A DNA stretch of 64,000 nt from VBDM01 sp049802235 (GTDB lineage Bacteria > Pseudomonadota > Gammaproteobacteria > Burkholderiales > SG8-39), in NCBI GenBank assembly GCA_049802235.1, contig JBARMB010000048.1, positions 1-64,000 on the forward strand. The letters are read 5' to 3'. Below the pieces are notes generated by a model, which had not been told where the DNA came from, ran no database searches, and worked only from the letters and a program-made list of their open reading frames with translations. Of this stretch, positions 51,730 through 60,234 are shown piece by piece. Positions within the stretch are counted from its first letter, which is position 1, and every line of letters starts with the position of its first letter. Made by a program: the position numbers and the translations under genes.

Positions 51730-52917
51730 TCAAGCCGTGACGGCCGCGCCTTTCCTGACGCCGGCATCGGCAGCAAGCGCCGCCGCCTTGTCCACATTTT
51801 CCCACGTAAATTCCGGCTCGTCGCGGCCGAAGTGGCCGTAGGCGGCGGTCTTCTCGTAGATCGGGCGCAGCAGGTCGAGCATCTGGACGATGCCTTTCGG
51901 CCGCAGGTCGAAGTGCTTCTGCACCAGTTCCGAGATCTTCTCGTCGGAGACCTTGCCGGTGCCCGAGGTCGTCACCATGACGCTGGTCGGCCGCGCCACG
52001 CCGATCGCGTAGGACACCTGCACCAGGCACTTGCTTGCCAGGCCCGCGGCCACGATGTTCTTTGCGACGTAGCGCGCCGCGTAAGCCGCGGAGCGGTCCA
52101 CCTTCGACGGGTCCTTGCCGGAGAACGCGCCGCCGCCGTGCGGGGCCGAGCCGCCGTAGGTGTCGACGATGATCTTGCGCCCGGTCAGGCCGCAGTCGCC
52201 GTGCGGGCCGCCGATGACGAACCGGCCGGTCGGGTTGACGAGATACTTCACCTCGCCCTTCACCAGATTCTTCGGCAGCACCGGCTTGATGATCTCCTCG
52301 ATCACCGCTTCGCGCAGCTTGCCGTAGGCAATGTCCGCATCGTGCTGGGTCGAGAGCACGACGGTGTCGATGGCGTCGGGCCTGCCGTCGACGTACCTGA
52401 TCGTCACCTGGGACTTGGCGTCGGGGCGCAGCCACGGCAGGCGGCCGTCGCGGCGCAGTTGCGATTGCCGCTCGACGAGGCGGTGCGCGAGGTAGATCGG
52501 CATCGGCATGAGCTGCGGCGTCTCGTCGACGGCGTAGCCGAACATCAGGCCCTGGTCGCCCGCGCCCTGGTTGAGCGGATCGTCCTGGGCCTTGTTCACG
52601 CCCTGGGCGATGTCGTTGGACTGCTTGTCGTAATTCACCAGCACTGCGCAGGCGCGGTAGTCCATGCCGTAGTCGGCGTTGTCGTAGCCGATGCGTTTGA
52701 CGACGCCGCGCGCGACCTGCGCGTGGTCGATGACGGCGTTGGTGGTGATTTCGCCCGCGAGCAGGATGAGGCCGGTGTTCACCAGCGTTTCGGCCGCGAC
52801 TCGCGAGGTTTTGTCCTGCGCTAGAATGGCGTCCAGGATGGCGTCGGAAATCTGGTCCGCGACCTTGTCGGGGTGTCCTTCGGACACCGACTCGGATGTA
52901 AAAAGAAAGCTGCTCAT
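51730..52917 (-). CDS. metK: S-adenosylmethionine synthetase
   Basis: Makes SAM from methionine and ATP. 395 residues. Landmarks: SEGHPDKVADQISDAIL, GAGDQGLMFGYA (the family nonapeptide), GGAFSGKDPSKVDRSAAY. ATG at 52917. Supplies SAM to methyltransferases whose product SAH is handled by ahcY downstream. Separated from ahcY by a terminator and the riboswitch, so the genes are controlled apart. Confidence 0.97.
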   Translation of the reverse strand: MSSFLFTSESVSEGHPDKVADQISDAILDAILAQDKTSRVAAETLVNTGLILLAGEITTNAVIDHAQVARGVVKRIGYDNADYGMDYRACAVLVNYDKQSNDIAQGVNKAQDDPLNQGAGDQGLMFGYAVDETPQLMPMPIYLAHRLVERQSQLRRDGRLPWLRPDAKSQVTIRYVDGRPDAIDTVVLSTQHDADIAYGKLREAVIEEIIKPVLPKNLVKGEVKYLVNPTGRFVIGGPHGDCGLTGRKIIVDTYGGSAPHGGGAFSGKDPSKVDRSAAYAARYVAKNIVAAGLASKCLVQVSYAIGVARPTSVMVTTSGTGKVSDEKISELVQKHFDLRPKGIVQMLDLLRPIYEKTAAYGHFGRDEPEFTWENVDKAAALAADAGVRKGAAVTA

Positions 52918-52950
52918 GCTCGAGGAGATCCCTGCTGAAAATGAATTACC

Positions 52951-52979
52951 AGTCTAGCACAGCCGTTTTGCCCACCCAA
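52951..52979 (-). promoter_or_regulatory. Candidate metK promoter
   Basis: On the minus strand, TTGGGT (52974-52979), 17-bp spacer, and TAGACT (52951-52956) preceded by TGTGC, an extended -10. The leader is about 30 bases. I looked for a SAM riboswitch in this leader and saw none. Confidence 0.45.
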
Positions 52980-53011
52980 CCCACTCATTTCCCACTTCTG
53001 TCCCACTGAAT

Positions 53012-53869
53012 ATGGCCTGGTTGCTGCGGCCGGCGGCGTTTCTTCCCCTGCCGCTGCTTCACGCCCTCGGTGTCGTGCTGGGCTGGACCGTCTATCTCGG
53101 CTCCAGCCGCTACCGCAGATACCTCGGGCAGAATCTCGGGTTCGCCGGTCTCACCGATCCCCGTCTGCGTCGCGCCGCGATCGCGGAAAGCGGCAAAGGC
53201 GTGCTGGAGTTGCCGGCCATCTGGCTGCGCCCGCACCAGGCGGTCGCCGATTTGATCGTCGAGGTGAGCGGATGGGAATACGTCCAGGGCGGTGCCACGC
53301 TCGGCAAAGGCCTCATCATGCTGACGCCGCATCTGGGCTGCTGGGAAGTGGCGGCGCAGTATTTCAGCCGCCGTATGCCGATCACGGTGATGTACAGCCC
53401 GCCCAAGGTGAAAGCGCTCGAGCCGCTGATGCGCGCCGGCCGTGACCGCAGCGCCATGATGAAAAGCGTCCCTGCCGACCTGCGCGGCGTGCGCGCGATG
53501 CTGAAGGCGCTCAGGCGCGGAGAAGCCGTCGGAATATTGCCCGATCAGGTACCGGGCGTGGGCGAAGGCGAGTGGGCAGAGTTCTTCGGCAGGCCGGCCT
53601 ACACCATGACGCTGGTCGGACGGCTGGCGGAGAAGACCGGCGCAGCGGTACTGCTGTGTTACGCCGAGCGCCTGCCCCGGGGCCGCGGCTACCGTGTCGT
53701 CGTTGAGCCGCTGCTCGCGCCGCGGCTGCCGGAGCCGCCGGTGCGGACGCTCAACCGTTCGCTCGAGCAGATGATCCGGCGCAGCCCGGCGCAGTATCTG
53801 TGGAGCTACAACCGCTACAAGGTGCCGGCGGGCGCCGAACCTCCGCAATGCGCGAGGCAGGACACGTGA
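53012..53869 (+). CDS. Lipid A / lysophospholipid acyltransferase (LpxL/HtrB family)
   Basis: 285 residues with an N-terminal membrane helix. Conserved family pieces are TPHLGCWEVAAQYF (catalytic HxxxxE-type block) and GILPDQVPGVGEGEWAEFFG. Members transfer secondary acyl chains to Kdo2-lipid A at the inner membrane. It is followed 10 bases later by a second member, as in other betaproteobacteria. The acyl chain used cannot be predicted. Confidence 0.9.
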   Translation: MAWLLRPAAFLPLPLLHALGVVLGWTVYLGSSRYRRYLGQNLGFAGLTDPRLRRAAIAESGKGVLELPAIWLRPHQAVADLIVEVSGWEYVQGGATLGKGLIMLTPHLGCWEVAAQYFSRRMPITVMYSPPKVKALEPLMRAGRDRSAMMKSVPADLRGVRAMLKALRRGEAVGILPDQVPGVGEGEWAEFFGRPAYTMTLVGRLAEKTGAAVLLCYAERLPRGRGYRVVVEPLLAPRLPEPPVRTLNRSLEQMIRRSPAQYLWSYNRYKVPAGAEPPQCARQDT

Positions 53870-53879
53870 GGGGCAAAGC

Positions 53880-54749
53880 GTGATAGCGCGCATCGCCCTC
53901 GCGGTCATGTGGCTGTTGCATTTCCTGCCCTTGCCGGTCCTTGCGCGGGTGGGGGAGTGGCTCGGCGGTTTTCTCTACGCGCTTGCCCGGGAGCGACGCC
54001 GCGTGTGCCTGGTCAATCTCGCGCAATGCTTTCCCGACATGCCCGGGACCGAGCGTACCGCACTTGCGAAAGCGCATTTCCGCGCCTTTGGCCGCGGCTT
54101 GCTTGAACGTTCCATCCTGTGGTGGGCGCCGCGCGAGCGGGTGATGCGTCTTGTGCGGATCAGCGGACGAGAGAATCTCGACGCGGCAACAAAGGGCCCG
54201 GTGATCCTGATGGCGCCGCATTTCGTGGCGCTGGACGCCGGCTGGTCGCGCCTTACCTGCGAGCTGGACATGGCGGGTATCTACGCGAAGCAGAAAAACC
54301 GGCTCTTCGATGCGGTATTGTTTTATGGACGCACGCGCTTCGGGCGCCAGCGTGCCTTGTCGCGACAGGACGGCGTGCGTTCCGGGCTCGCGGCGATCAA
54401 GGAGGGGCTTCCCTTCTACTACCTCCCCGATCTTGACTACGGGCCGCGGGACACCATTTTTGTGCCGTTTTTCGGCGTGCCCGCGGCGACGATCACCGGG
54501 CTGTCGCGCCTGGCGCGACTTGCGCGTGCGCGCGTCGTGCCCTGCGTGACGCGCATGCTGCCCGGCGGCGCGGGGTATGAGGTGCGCTGCTATCCCGCCT
54601 GGGAAAATTTTCCTACCGGAGACGATGTCGCCGATGCGCGCCGCATGAACGCATTCATCGAGGACCGCGTGCGCGAGATGCCGGAGCAGTACTTCTGGAC
54701 GCATAAGCGCTTTAAGACGCGCCCGGCCGGCGAGCCGCGGTGGTATTGA
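53880..54749 (+). CDS. Second LpxL/HtrB-family acyltransferase
   Basis: 289 residues, GTG start. Catalytic block LMAPHFVALDAG, where His and Asp replace the usual HxxxxE spacing, followed by YLPDLDYGPRDTIFVPFFGVPAATITG. Same family as the preceding gene but clearly divergent, so likely a different chain position. Both read in one operon towards dapF, with a CGCAAAGG repeat in the gap after it. Confidence 0.9.
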   Translation: MIARIALAVMWLLHFLPLPVLARVGEWLGGFLYALARERRRVCLVNLAQCFPDMPGTERTALAKAHFRAFGRGLLERSILWWAPRERVMRLVRISGRENLDAATKGPVILMAPHFVALDAGWSRLTCELDMAGIYAKQKNRLFDAVLFYGRTRFGRQRALSRQDGVRSGLAAIKEGLPFYYLPDLDYGPRDTIFVPFFGVPAATITGLSRLARLARARVVPCVTRMLPGGAGYEVRCYPAWENFPTGDDVADARRMNAFIEDRVREMPEQYFWTHKRFKTRPAGEPRWY

Positions 54750-54759
54750 ATGCCCCTCC

Positions 54760-54832
54760 AAACGCAAAGGACGCAAAGGACGCAAAGGAAGACCAATCCG
54801 TTTTCCTTAGCGTGCCTTTGCGTCCCTGGCGT
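54760..54832. repeat. CGCAAAGG-family palindromic repeat, second copy
   Basis: Three CGCAAAGGA units on the left face CCTTAGCGTGCCTTTGCGTCCC on the right, as in the element at 7879-7950. Lies between the acyltransferase and CoA-binding genes. Confidence 0.75.
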
Positions 54833-54853
54833 ACTTCGCGCTGAGAGGTTGAA

Positions 54854-55273
54854 GTGAGTTTCGTCAATCCCGACCCGGAAGCGATCCGCGCGCTGCTGAC
54901 GAGCGTGAAGAACATCGCCGTGGTCGGCTTCTCGCCTAGGCCCAGCCGGCCGAGCCACAACATCTCGCGGCAGCTGCAGCGTTTCGGTTATCGCATCATT
55001 CCGGTCAGGCCGGCGATCCCGGAAGGCCTGGGTGAGAAGGCCTACCGCGATCTTGCCGCCGTCCCGGACCGCATCGACCTCGTCAACCTGTTCCGCAACG
55101 GCAAGTACGCGCCGGAAACCGTCGACGAGTGCCTGCGGCTCGGGGTGAAGAACCTGTGGATGCAGGAGGGCTGCGTGAACGAGGCGGCGGCCGAGCGCGC
55201 GCGCGCCGCCGGCATGACGGTGGTGATGGACCGCTGCATCCTGCGCGATTTCACGCGGCTGTGCACGGAATGA
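54854..55273 (+). CDS. CoA-binding domain protein
   Basis: 139-residue Rossmann-like protein. NIAVVGFSPRPSRPSHNISRQL is the CoA-binding signature, followed by YRIIPVRP. GTG start. Members of this small family bind acyl-CoA or regulate related enzymes; no activity is known. Its stop overlaps the dapF ATG (ATGA), so the two are cotranslated. Confidence 0.88.
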   Translation: MSFVNPDPEAIRALLTSVKNIAVVGFSPRPSRPSHNISRQLQRFGYRIIPVRPAIPEGLGEKAYRDLAAVPDRIDLVNLFRNGKYAPETVDECLRLGVKNLWMQEGCVNEAAAERARAAGMTVVMDRCILRDFTRLCTE

Positions 55274-56148
55274 AGCTGAAATTCACCAAGATGCAGGGCG
55301 CCGGCAACGACTTCGTCGTGCTGGACGGCATCAGCCAGCGGATCGCGCTCACGCCGGCGCTTGCGAAGCGGCTTGCCGACCGCCATTTCGGCGTCGGCTG
55401 CGACCAGATTCTGGTGGTGGAAAAGCCGCAGTCCGGAGAGGCCGATTTCCGTTACCGCATCTGGAATGCCGACGGCGGCGAGGTCGAGCAGTGCGGCAAC
55501 GGCGCGCGCTGCTTCGTGCGCTTCGTGCATGACAAGGGGCTGACGGCCAGAACCGAGATCCGCGTCGAGACGCTCTCGGGGCTGATTCTGCCGCGCCTGG
55601 AAGCGGACGGACGGGTAACGGTGAACATGGGCGCACCGGTGTTCGAGCCGCAGCGCATTCCGTTTGATACCGCGGGACTCGTGCCGATTCGAGAGATTTC
55701 CCCCGGCCTGCCTTTGAAAAGGGGGGTTCTGTGGCCGCTCGGAGTCGCCGGCCGAACGGTTGAGATCACGGCGCTCTCGATGGGCAATCCCCACGCGGTG
55801 CAGGTGATCGCCGACGTGAATTCGGCTCCGGTCACGACCGAAGGGCCGTTGATCGAGAACCACGCCCGCTTTCCGCGGCGGGTGAATGCCGGTTACATGC
55901 AGGTCGTGAGCCGCGGCCGTGTCCGCCTGCGCGTATGGGAACGCGGCGCAGGCGAGACACTTGCCTGCGGCACCGGCGCCTGCGCCGCGGTCGTCGCCGG
56001 AATCCAGCGCGGGCTGCTCGACGAATCGGTGCGAGTCGCCACGCGCGGCGGGGATTTGACGATCCGCTGGCAGGGCGGGGACAATCCGGTCTGGATGACC
56101 GGTCCCGCGGTCGCCGTTTTCGAGGGAGAGATCGAGCTTGAAGGCTGA
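55270..56148 (+). CDS. dapF: Diaminopimelate epimerase
   Basis: Converts LL- to meso-diaminopimelate for lysine and peptidoglycan. 292 residues. The two catalytic cysteines are in EQCGNGARCF and LACGTGACAA. ATG at 55270 gives the usual MKLKFTKMQGAGNDFVV opening and overlaps the preceding stop. An open frame starts earlier, but in the CoA-binding gene. Followed by DUF484 and xerC, the classical dapF-DUF484-xerC order. Confidence 0.97.
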   Translation: MKLKFTKMQGAGNDFVVLDGISQRIALTPALAKRLADRHFGVGCDQILVVEKPQSGEADFRYRIWNADGGEVEQCGNGARCFVRFVHDKGLTARTEIRVETLSGLILPRLEADGRVTVNMGAPVFEPQRIPFDTAGLVPIREISPGLPLKRGVLWPLGVAGRTVEITALSMGNPHAVQVIADVNSAPVTTEGPLIENHARFPRRVNAGYMQVVSRGRVRLRVWERGAGETLACGTGACAAVVAGIQRGLLDESVRVATRGGDLTIRWQGGDNPVWMTGPAVAVFEGEIELEG

Positions 56149-56797
56149 CGACGTCGCGCGTTATCTCCGGGAAAACCCGGTCTTCTTCGAACAGTACTCC
56201 GACATGCTGTCGGAGATCTACATCCCCCATCCCCACGGCGGGCGAGCGATCCCGCTCTCGGACCGGCAGGTGCTGACGCTGCGGGAGAAGAGCAAGGCGC
56301 TTGAGTCGCGGCTGGCGGAACTGTTGCAGATCGGCGAGGAAAACGATGCCATCGGCGAGAAGATGCACCGGCTGTGCCTGGCGCTCCTGCCGGTGGCCGA
56401 TCTGCAGAGCCTGCTCACGGTGCTGTACTACAACCTGCGCGAGGACTTCGCCGTGCCGCACGTCGCGATCCGGGTCTGGCGCCGGCCGCACGACATTTCG
56501 CAAGGCGTGACGGAGCCCGCCGAGTTTCGTCCGGTGAGCGAGGAGGCGAAGAGGTACGCGGCCGCGCTTGCCCAGCCTTTCTGCGGTCCGAGCGGCATGC
56601 CCGAGGCGGCGGCGTGGTTCGGGGAAGGGGCGTCGCACGTGCGCTCGGTTGCGCACATGGCGTTGAAGGACAACGAGTGCTTCGGCATGCTGGCGCTGGG
56701 GAGCGTAGACGTGTTGCGCTTCTATCCCGATATGGGAACGTTGTACCTCAAGCGCCTGGGCGATCTCGTCAGCGCGGCGTTGCTCCGGTTTCTGTAG
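56138..56797 (+). CDS. DUF484 protein
   Basis: 219 residues. TTG start at 56138, overlapping dapF by 11 bases. Typical DUF484 opening VARYLRENPVFFEQYSDML, a coiled-coil-like stretch at about residues 45-75, and a GAF-like C-terminal domain (VAHMALKDNECFGMLALGS). No function known, but conserved between dapF and xerC in many proteobacteria. Confidence 0.9.
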   Translation: MKADDVARYLRENPVFFEQYSDMLSEIYIPHPHGGRAIPLSDRQVLTLREKSKALESRLAELLQIGEENDAIGEKMHRLCLALLPVADLQSLLTVLYYNLREDFAVPHVAIRVWRRPHDISQGVTEPAEFRPVSEEAKRYAAALAQPFCGPSGMPEAAAWFGEGASHVRSVAHMALKDNECFGMLALGSVDVLRFYPDMGTLYLKRLGDLVSAALLRFL

Positions 56798-56803
56798 CGG
56801 TCG

Positions 56804-57733
56804 ATGGCGCGCAAGGACGATACCCGCCGCGAGTTGCTCGGCGAGTTTCTGCGGCACCTCGAGACCGAGCGGCGGCTCTCCCCGCACACCAAGTCAAACT
56901 ACGGCCGCGACATCGGGGCGCTGATCGAGGCAGTGGGCGACACGCCGCTGGAGCGCATTACCCCGGATCGGGTGCGGCGCGCGATCGCGCAGTTGCATGC
57001 ACGGGGTCTTTCCGGCAAGACCCTTGCGCGGATGCTCTCGGCCTGGCGCAGCTTCTTCTCCTGGCTTGCCCGGCGCCGCGGTTTTGCGTCCAATCCTTGC
57101 GCCGGCATCCGCGCGCCGAAGAGCGCCAAGGCGCTGCCGCGTGTGCTCTCGCCCGACGTCGCCGCGCAGTTGCTCGACGGCAGGCCCGGCGATGATCAGG
57201 AAACTCGCGACAAAGCCATGTTCGAGCTGTTCTATTCCTCCGGCCTGCGGCTCGCGGAGCTGGTGAGCCTCGATCTGCGCGACGCAAAGGAAGCGATCGA
57301 CGCGGCCGAAGTGGCGGTCACGGGCAAAGGCAGGAAGACGCGCAGGGTTCCGGTCGGCAGCAAGGCAATCGAGGCGTTGCGCGCCTGGCTCGACGTGCGC
57401 GCGAAGCTCGCCAAGCCGGAAGAGACGGCGCTGTTTGTCGGGATGCGCGGCGAGCGCATCTCGCCGCGGGTGATCGAACGGCGCCTGAAGCGCTGGGCGA
57501 CAAAGCTCGGTATCACCGTCCACGTGCACCCGCACGTGCTCAGGCACTCGTTCGCCACCCACGTGCTCCAGTCCTCGGGCGACCTGCGCGCGGTGCAGGA
57601 GATGCTCGGGCACTCGAGCATTTCCACGACCCAGGTGTATACGCATCTTGACTTCCAGTACCTGGCCAAGGTCTACGATGCGGCGCACCCGCGGGCGAAG
57701 AAGAAATCGTCGTCTGCGGCGAAAAAACCTTGA
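56804..57733 (+). CDS. xerC: Tyrosine recombinase XerC
   Basis: Resolves chromosome dimers with XerD at dif. 309 residues. N-terminal SAM-like domain begins RRELLGEFLRHLETERRLS. Catalytic residues: Arg in SSGLRLAEL, His and Arg in HPHVLRHSFATH, His in LGHSSISTTQ and nucleophile Tyr in QVYTHL. Six bases after DUF484, and its stop overlaps the chromate transporter start, so it is part of the dapF transcript. Confidence 0.95.
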   Translation: MARKDDTRRELLGEFLRHLETERRLSPHTKSNYGRDIGALIEAVGDTPLERITPDRVRRAIAQLHARGLSGKTLARMLSAWRSFFSWLARRRGFASNPCAGIRAPKSAKALPRVLSPDVAAQLLDGRPGDDQETRDKAMFELFYSSGLRLAELVSLDLRDAKEAIDAAEVAVTGKGRKTRRVPVGSKAIEALRAWLDVRAKLAKPEETALFVGMRGERISPRVIERRLKRWATKLGITVHVHPHVLRHSFATHVLQSSGDLRAVQEMLGHSSISTTQVYTHLDFQYLAKVYDAAHPRAKKKSSSAAKKP

Positions 57734-58281
57734 CGCAGATTCCGGTATCGCGCGTTCCCGCGCTCGGCGAGCTTTTCCTGGGCTTCATGGAGGCCTCGCT
57801 GTCCGGGTTCGGCGGCGTGTTGCCTTGGGCGCGCAGGATGATCGTCGAGCAGCGCCGCTGGCTGACGGCGGAAGAGTTCGCCGACGTGCTGAGTCTGTGC
57901 CAATTCCTGCCCGGCGGAAATATCATCAATGTCTCCGTCTGCGTCGGCGCACGCTTTTACGGAGCGCGCGGGGCGCTGACCGCGTTTGCGGGACTGATGC
58001 TGGCGCCGTTCGTTATCGTGCTTGTGCTTGGCGCACTCTATACGCACTACGGTCATCTTCCCGAGGTCGCGGCCGCATTCCGGGGCATCTCGGCCGCAGC
58101 GGCGGGCCTGATGGTGGCCATGGCGCTGAAAATGGCCACGAACCGCCAGTTGCGCTCGGTGATGGCGGTGTTCGTCGTGACCACCTTTGTCGGAATTGCC
58201 ATCATGCGATTTCCGCTTCTTGCCCTTCTGCTCGCAGTCGCGCCGCTCAGCGTCGCCGCGGCGTGGTGGAGACGCGCATGA
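57730..58281 (+). CDS. Chromate transporter family, N-terminal half protein
   Basis: 183 residues, TTG start overlapping xerC. One CHR domain with about five transmembrane helices; signature GFGGVLPWARRMIVEQRRWL and LSLCQFLPGGNIINVSV. In many bacteria ChrA is a single two-domain protein; here the halves are separate genes overlapping by four bases and should work as a heterodimer. Substrate may be chromate or sulfate. Confidence 0.9.
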   Translation: MTQIPVSRVPALGELFLGFMEASLSGFGGVLPWARRMIVEQRRWLTAEEFADVLSLCQFLPGGNIINVSVCVGARFYGARGALTAFAGLMLAPFVIVLVLGALYTHYGHLPEVAAAFRGISAAAAGLMVAMALKMATNRQLRSVMAVFVVTTFVGIAIMRFPLLALLLAVAPLSVAAAWWRRA

Positions 58282-58805
58282 GCGAGCCGGTGCTGGCGCA
58301 GCTCGGGGTCGATTTCGGCGTGCTGTCGCTGATTGCCGTGGGCGGGGGTGTCACGGTTCTGCCCGAGATGCAGCGCAGCGTCGTGGAAGTCCATGGATGG
58401 ATGAGCGCGACCCAGTTCGTCGAGTTGTTTGCCGTTGCCCAGGCTTCGCCCGGCCCGAACCTGCTGGTCGTGAGTCTCATCGGCTGGAAAGTGGCCGGCC
58501 TCCTCGGGGCGCTCGTCACCACGGTCGCCATGTGTGCGCCGTCATCCATACTGACGTTTGCGGTGTCGGGAATTTGGGAGCGCTTCCGCGACGCGCCGTG
58601 GCGAGCGGCCATCCAGGGAGGCTTGGTGCCCATCACGGTCGGGCTCATGCTCGCGGGCGGTTACGTCCTCACGCTTTCCGCCGACCATTCGATCGCTGCC
58701 TTCGCAATCACGGCCATTACCGTGCTGGGGGTCATGACGACCCGAATCCATCCGCTCTGGCTCATCGGCGCGGCCGGGCTGGCGGGTCTCGCCGGACTCG
58801 TCTGA
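58278..58805 (+). CDS. Chromate transporter family, C-terminal half protein
   Basis: 175 residues with about five transmembrane helices. Second CHR domain: GGGVTVLPEMQRSVVEVHGWM and FAVAQASPGPNLLVVSLIGWK. Begins at the ATG at 58278 within the preceding stop (ATGA) and its own stop overlaps the next ATG (TGATG). Partner of the preceding gene. Confidence 0.9.
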   Translation: MSEPVLAQLGVDFGVLSLIAVGGGVTVLPEMQRSVVEVHGWMSATQFVELFAVAQASPGPNLLVVSLIGWKVAGLLGALVTTVAMCAPSSILTFAVSGIWERFRDAPWRAAIQGGLVPITVGLMLAGGYVLTLSADHSIAAFAITAITVLGVMTTRIHPLWLIGAAGLAGLAGLV

Positions 58806-60007
58806 TGGCGCGGGGGGAATCGCCGCGGCTCACGCTGAAGCCGGGCCGCGAACGCTCGGTGCTGCGGCGCCATCCGTGGATTTTCTCCGGCGCGATCGAG
58901 GCGCTCCGCGGCGCTCCCGCAAGCGGAGACACCGTGGAAGTGCATGCGGCCGACGGCCGCTTTCTCGCCTGGGCCGCGTTCAGTCCCGTCTCGCAGATCC
59001 GCGCTCGCGTCTGGAGCTTCGACGCGGCCGAAGTTCCCGGCCCGGTACTGTTGCGAAAGAAAATCGCTGCGGCGCTGGCGTTGCGGCGCGCCGCAGTTCC
59101 GCTCGATGCCGCCAACGCGCTCCGGCTGGTTCACGGTGAATCGGACGGCCTCCCCGGCCTGATCGTCGACCGCTACGCCGACACGCTGGTGATGCAACTG
59201 CTGTCAGCCGGCTGCGAGCGCTGGCGCGACACGCTGGTGGAACTCCTGCGGGAGCTGAGCGGTTGCATCAGGATCTACGAGCGCTCCGATGCCGACGTGC
59301 GCGAGCTCGAAGGCTTGCCGCCGCGCTCGGGTCCGATCTGCGGTGCGCCGCTGCCGGATCTGGTGGAAATCGTCGAGCACGGCCTGACCTATTTGGTGGA
59401 CGTGGTCGCCGGGCAGAAGACCGGTTTTTATCTCGACCAGCGCGATAACCGCCGGCGCATCGGCGAGCTCGCGCGCGGCCGCGAGGCGCTGAATTGCTTC
59501 TGCTACACCGGCGGCTTCACGCTTTCGGCGCTCGCCGGCGGCGCGCGCGCGGTGCTGTCGATCGACAGCTCGTCATCGGCGCTCGAGCTGGCGCGCCGGA
59601 ACCTGGCGCAAAACGGACTCGACGCAGGCCGCGCCGAATGGCTGGAGGCCGATGTGTTTCGCGCCTTGCGCCGGCTGCGCGACGAAGGCAGGCAGTTCGA
59701 CCTGATCGTGCTCGATCCGCCCAAGTTTGCACCCACTCCGAAGGACGCCGAGCGCGCGGCGCGCGGCTACAAGGACATCAATCTCAACGCTCTCAAACTG
59801 TTGCGACCGGGCGGATTGCTGGCGACGTTCTCCTGCTCGGGGGGCATTTCGCCCGAGCTGTTCCAGAAGATCGTCGCCGGCGCGGCGGCCGACGCCGGCG
59901 TCTCGCTCGTTCTGCGCCAGCGCCTTTGCGCCGCACCGGACCACCCGGTGCTGATCGAGTTTCCAGAGGGCGAGTACCTGAAGGGGCTGCTGCTCGAACG
60001 CCGCTGA
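58805..60007 (+). CDS. RlmI-like 23S rRNA cytosine methyltransferase
   Basis: 400 residues, class I SAM methyltransferase with an N-terminal PUA domain (LKPGRERSVLRRHPWIFSGAI). Central GQKTGFYLDQRDNR motif, SAM loop NCFCYTGGFTLSALAGG, and the catalytic LIVLDPPKFAP. E. coli RlmI modifies C1962 of 23S rRNA; related enzymes modify other sites, so the exact target is inferred. The start codon overlaps the stop of the preceding gene. Confidence 0.88.
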   Translation: MARGESPRLTLKPGRERSVLRRHPWIFSGAIEALRGAPASGDTVEVHAADGRFLAWAAFSPVSQIRARVWSFDAAEVPGPVLLRKKIAAALALRRAAVPLDAANALRLVHGESDGLPGLIVDRYADTLVMQLLSAGCERWRDTLVELLRELSGCIRIYERSDADVRELEGLPPRSGPICGAPLPDLVEIVEHGLTYLVDVVAGQKTGFYLDQRDNRRRIGELARGREALNCFCYTGGFTLSALAGGARAVLSIDSSSSALELARRNLAQNGLDAGRAEWLEADVFRALRRLRDEGRQFDLIVLDPPKFAPTPKDAERAARGYKDINLNALKLLRPGGLLATFSCSGGISPELFQKIVAGAAADAGVSLVLRQRLCAAPDHPVLIEFPEGEYLKGLLLERR

Positions 60008-60234
60008 GACGGGCGGTTGCGCCCGCTGCCGGGGCGTGCTCTAATGCGCGCTTTTTTCCCGGGCGGGAACGTCCGCCGCCTCGGGTGAAAGCAAGCCGGC
60101 ACGGCCGGGAACTTTTTTGCGGCCGGACATGTTCAAATACGGGTTATCCCGCCGCACCGCGGCGGAATGACTCTGCGAGTTGGAACCGGCCTGCGGCCGT
60201 TCAACTCGCCGCAGGGCGGCGTCCAAAGGATCCT
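60008..60234 (+). promoter_or_regulatory. Structure-rich 5' region ahead of the COG0523 GTPase gene
   Basis: 227 bp without a gene. Hairpins: CGGGCG-GTTG-CGCCCG (60010-60025), CCGCCGC-ACC-GCGGCGG (60149-60165), and GAGTTG..GGCC-TGC-GGCC..CAACTC (60177-60207, two bulges). The last is 27 bases before the ATG. I searched by eye for a Zur-type GTTATA palindrome and found none convincing. Confidence 0.5.

Noticed and set aside
52918..53011. SAM riboswitch in the metK leader
   Set aside because: The leader is only about 30 bases after the likely promoter and no SAM-II or SAM-I core can be formed.
60008..60234. Zur-type operator before the metallochaperone gene
   Set aside because: I looked for AT-rich GTTATA-type dyads; GGGTTATCC near 60141 has no second half. 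Zinc control remains inferred from gene content only.
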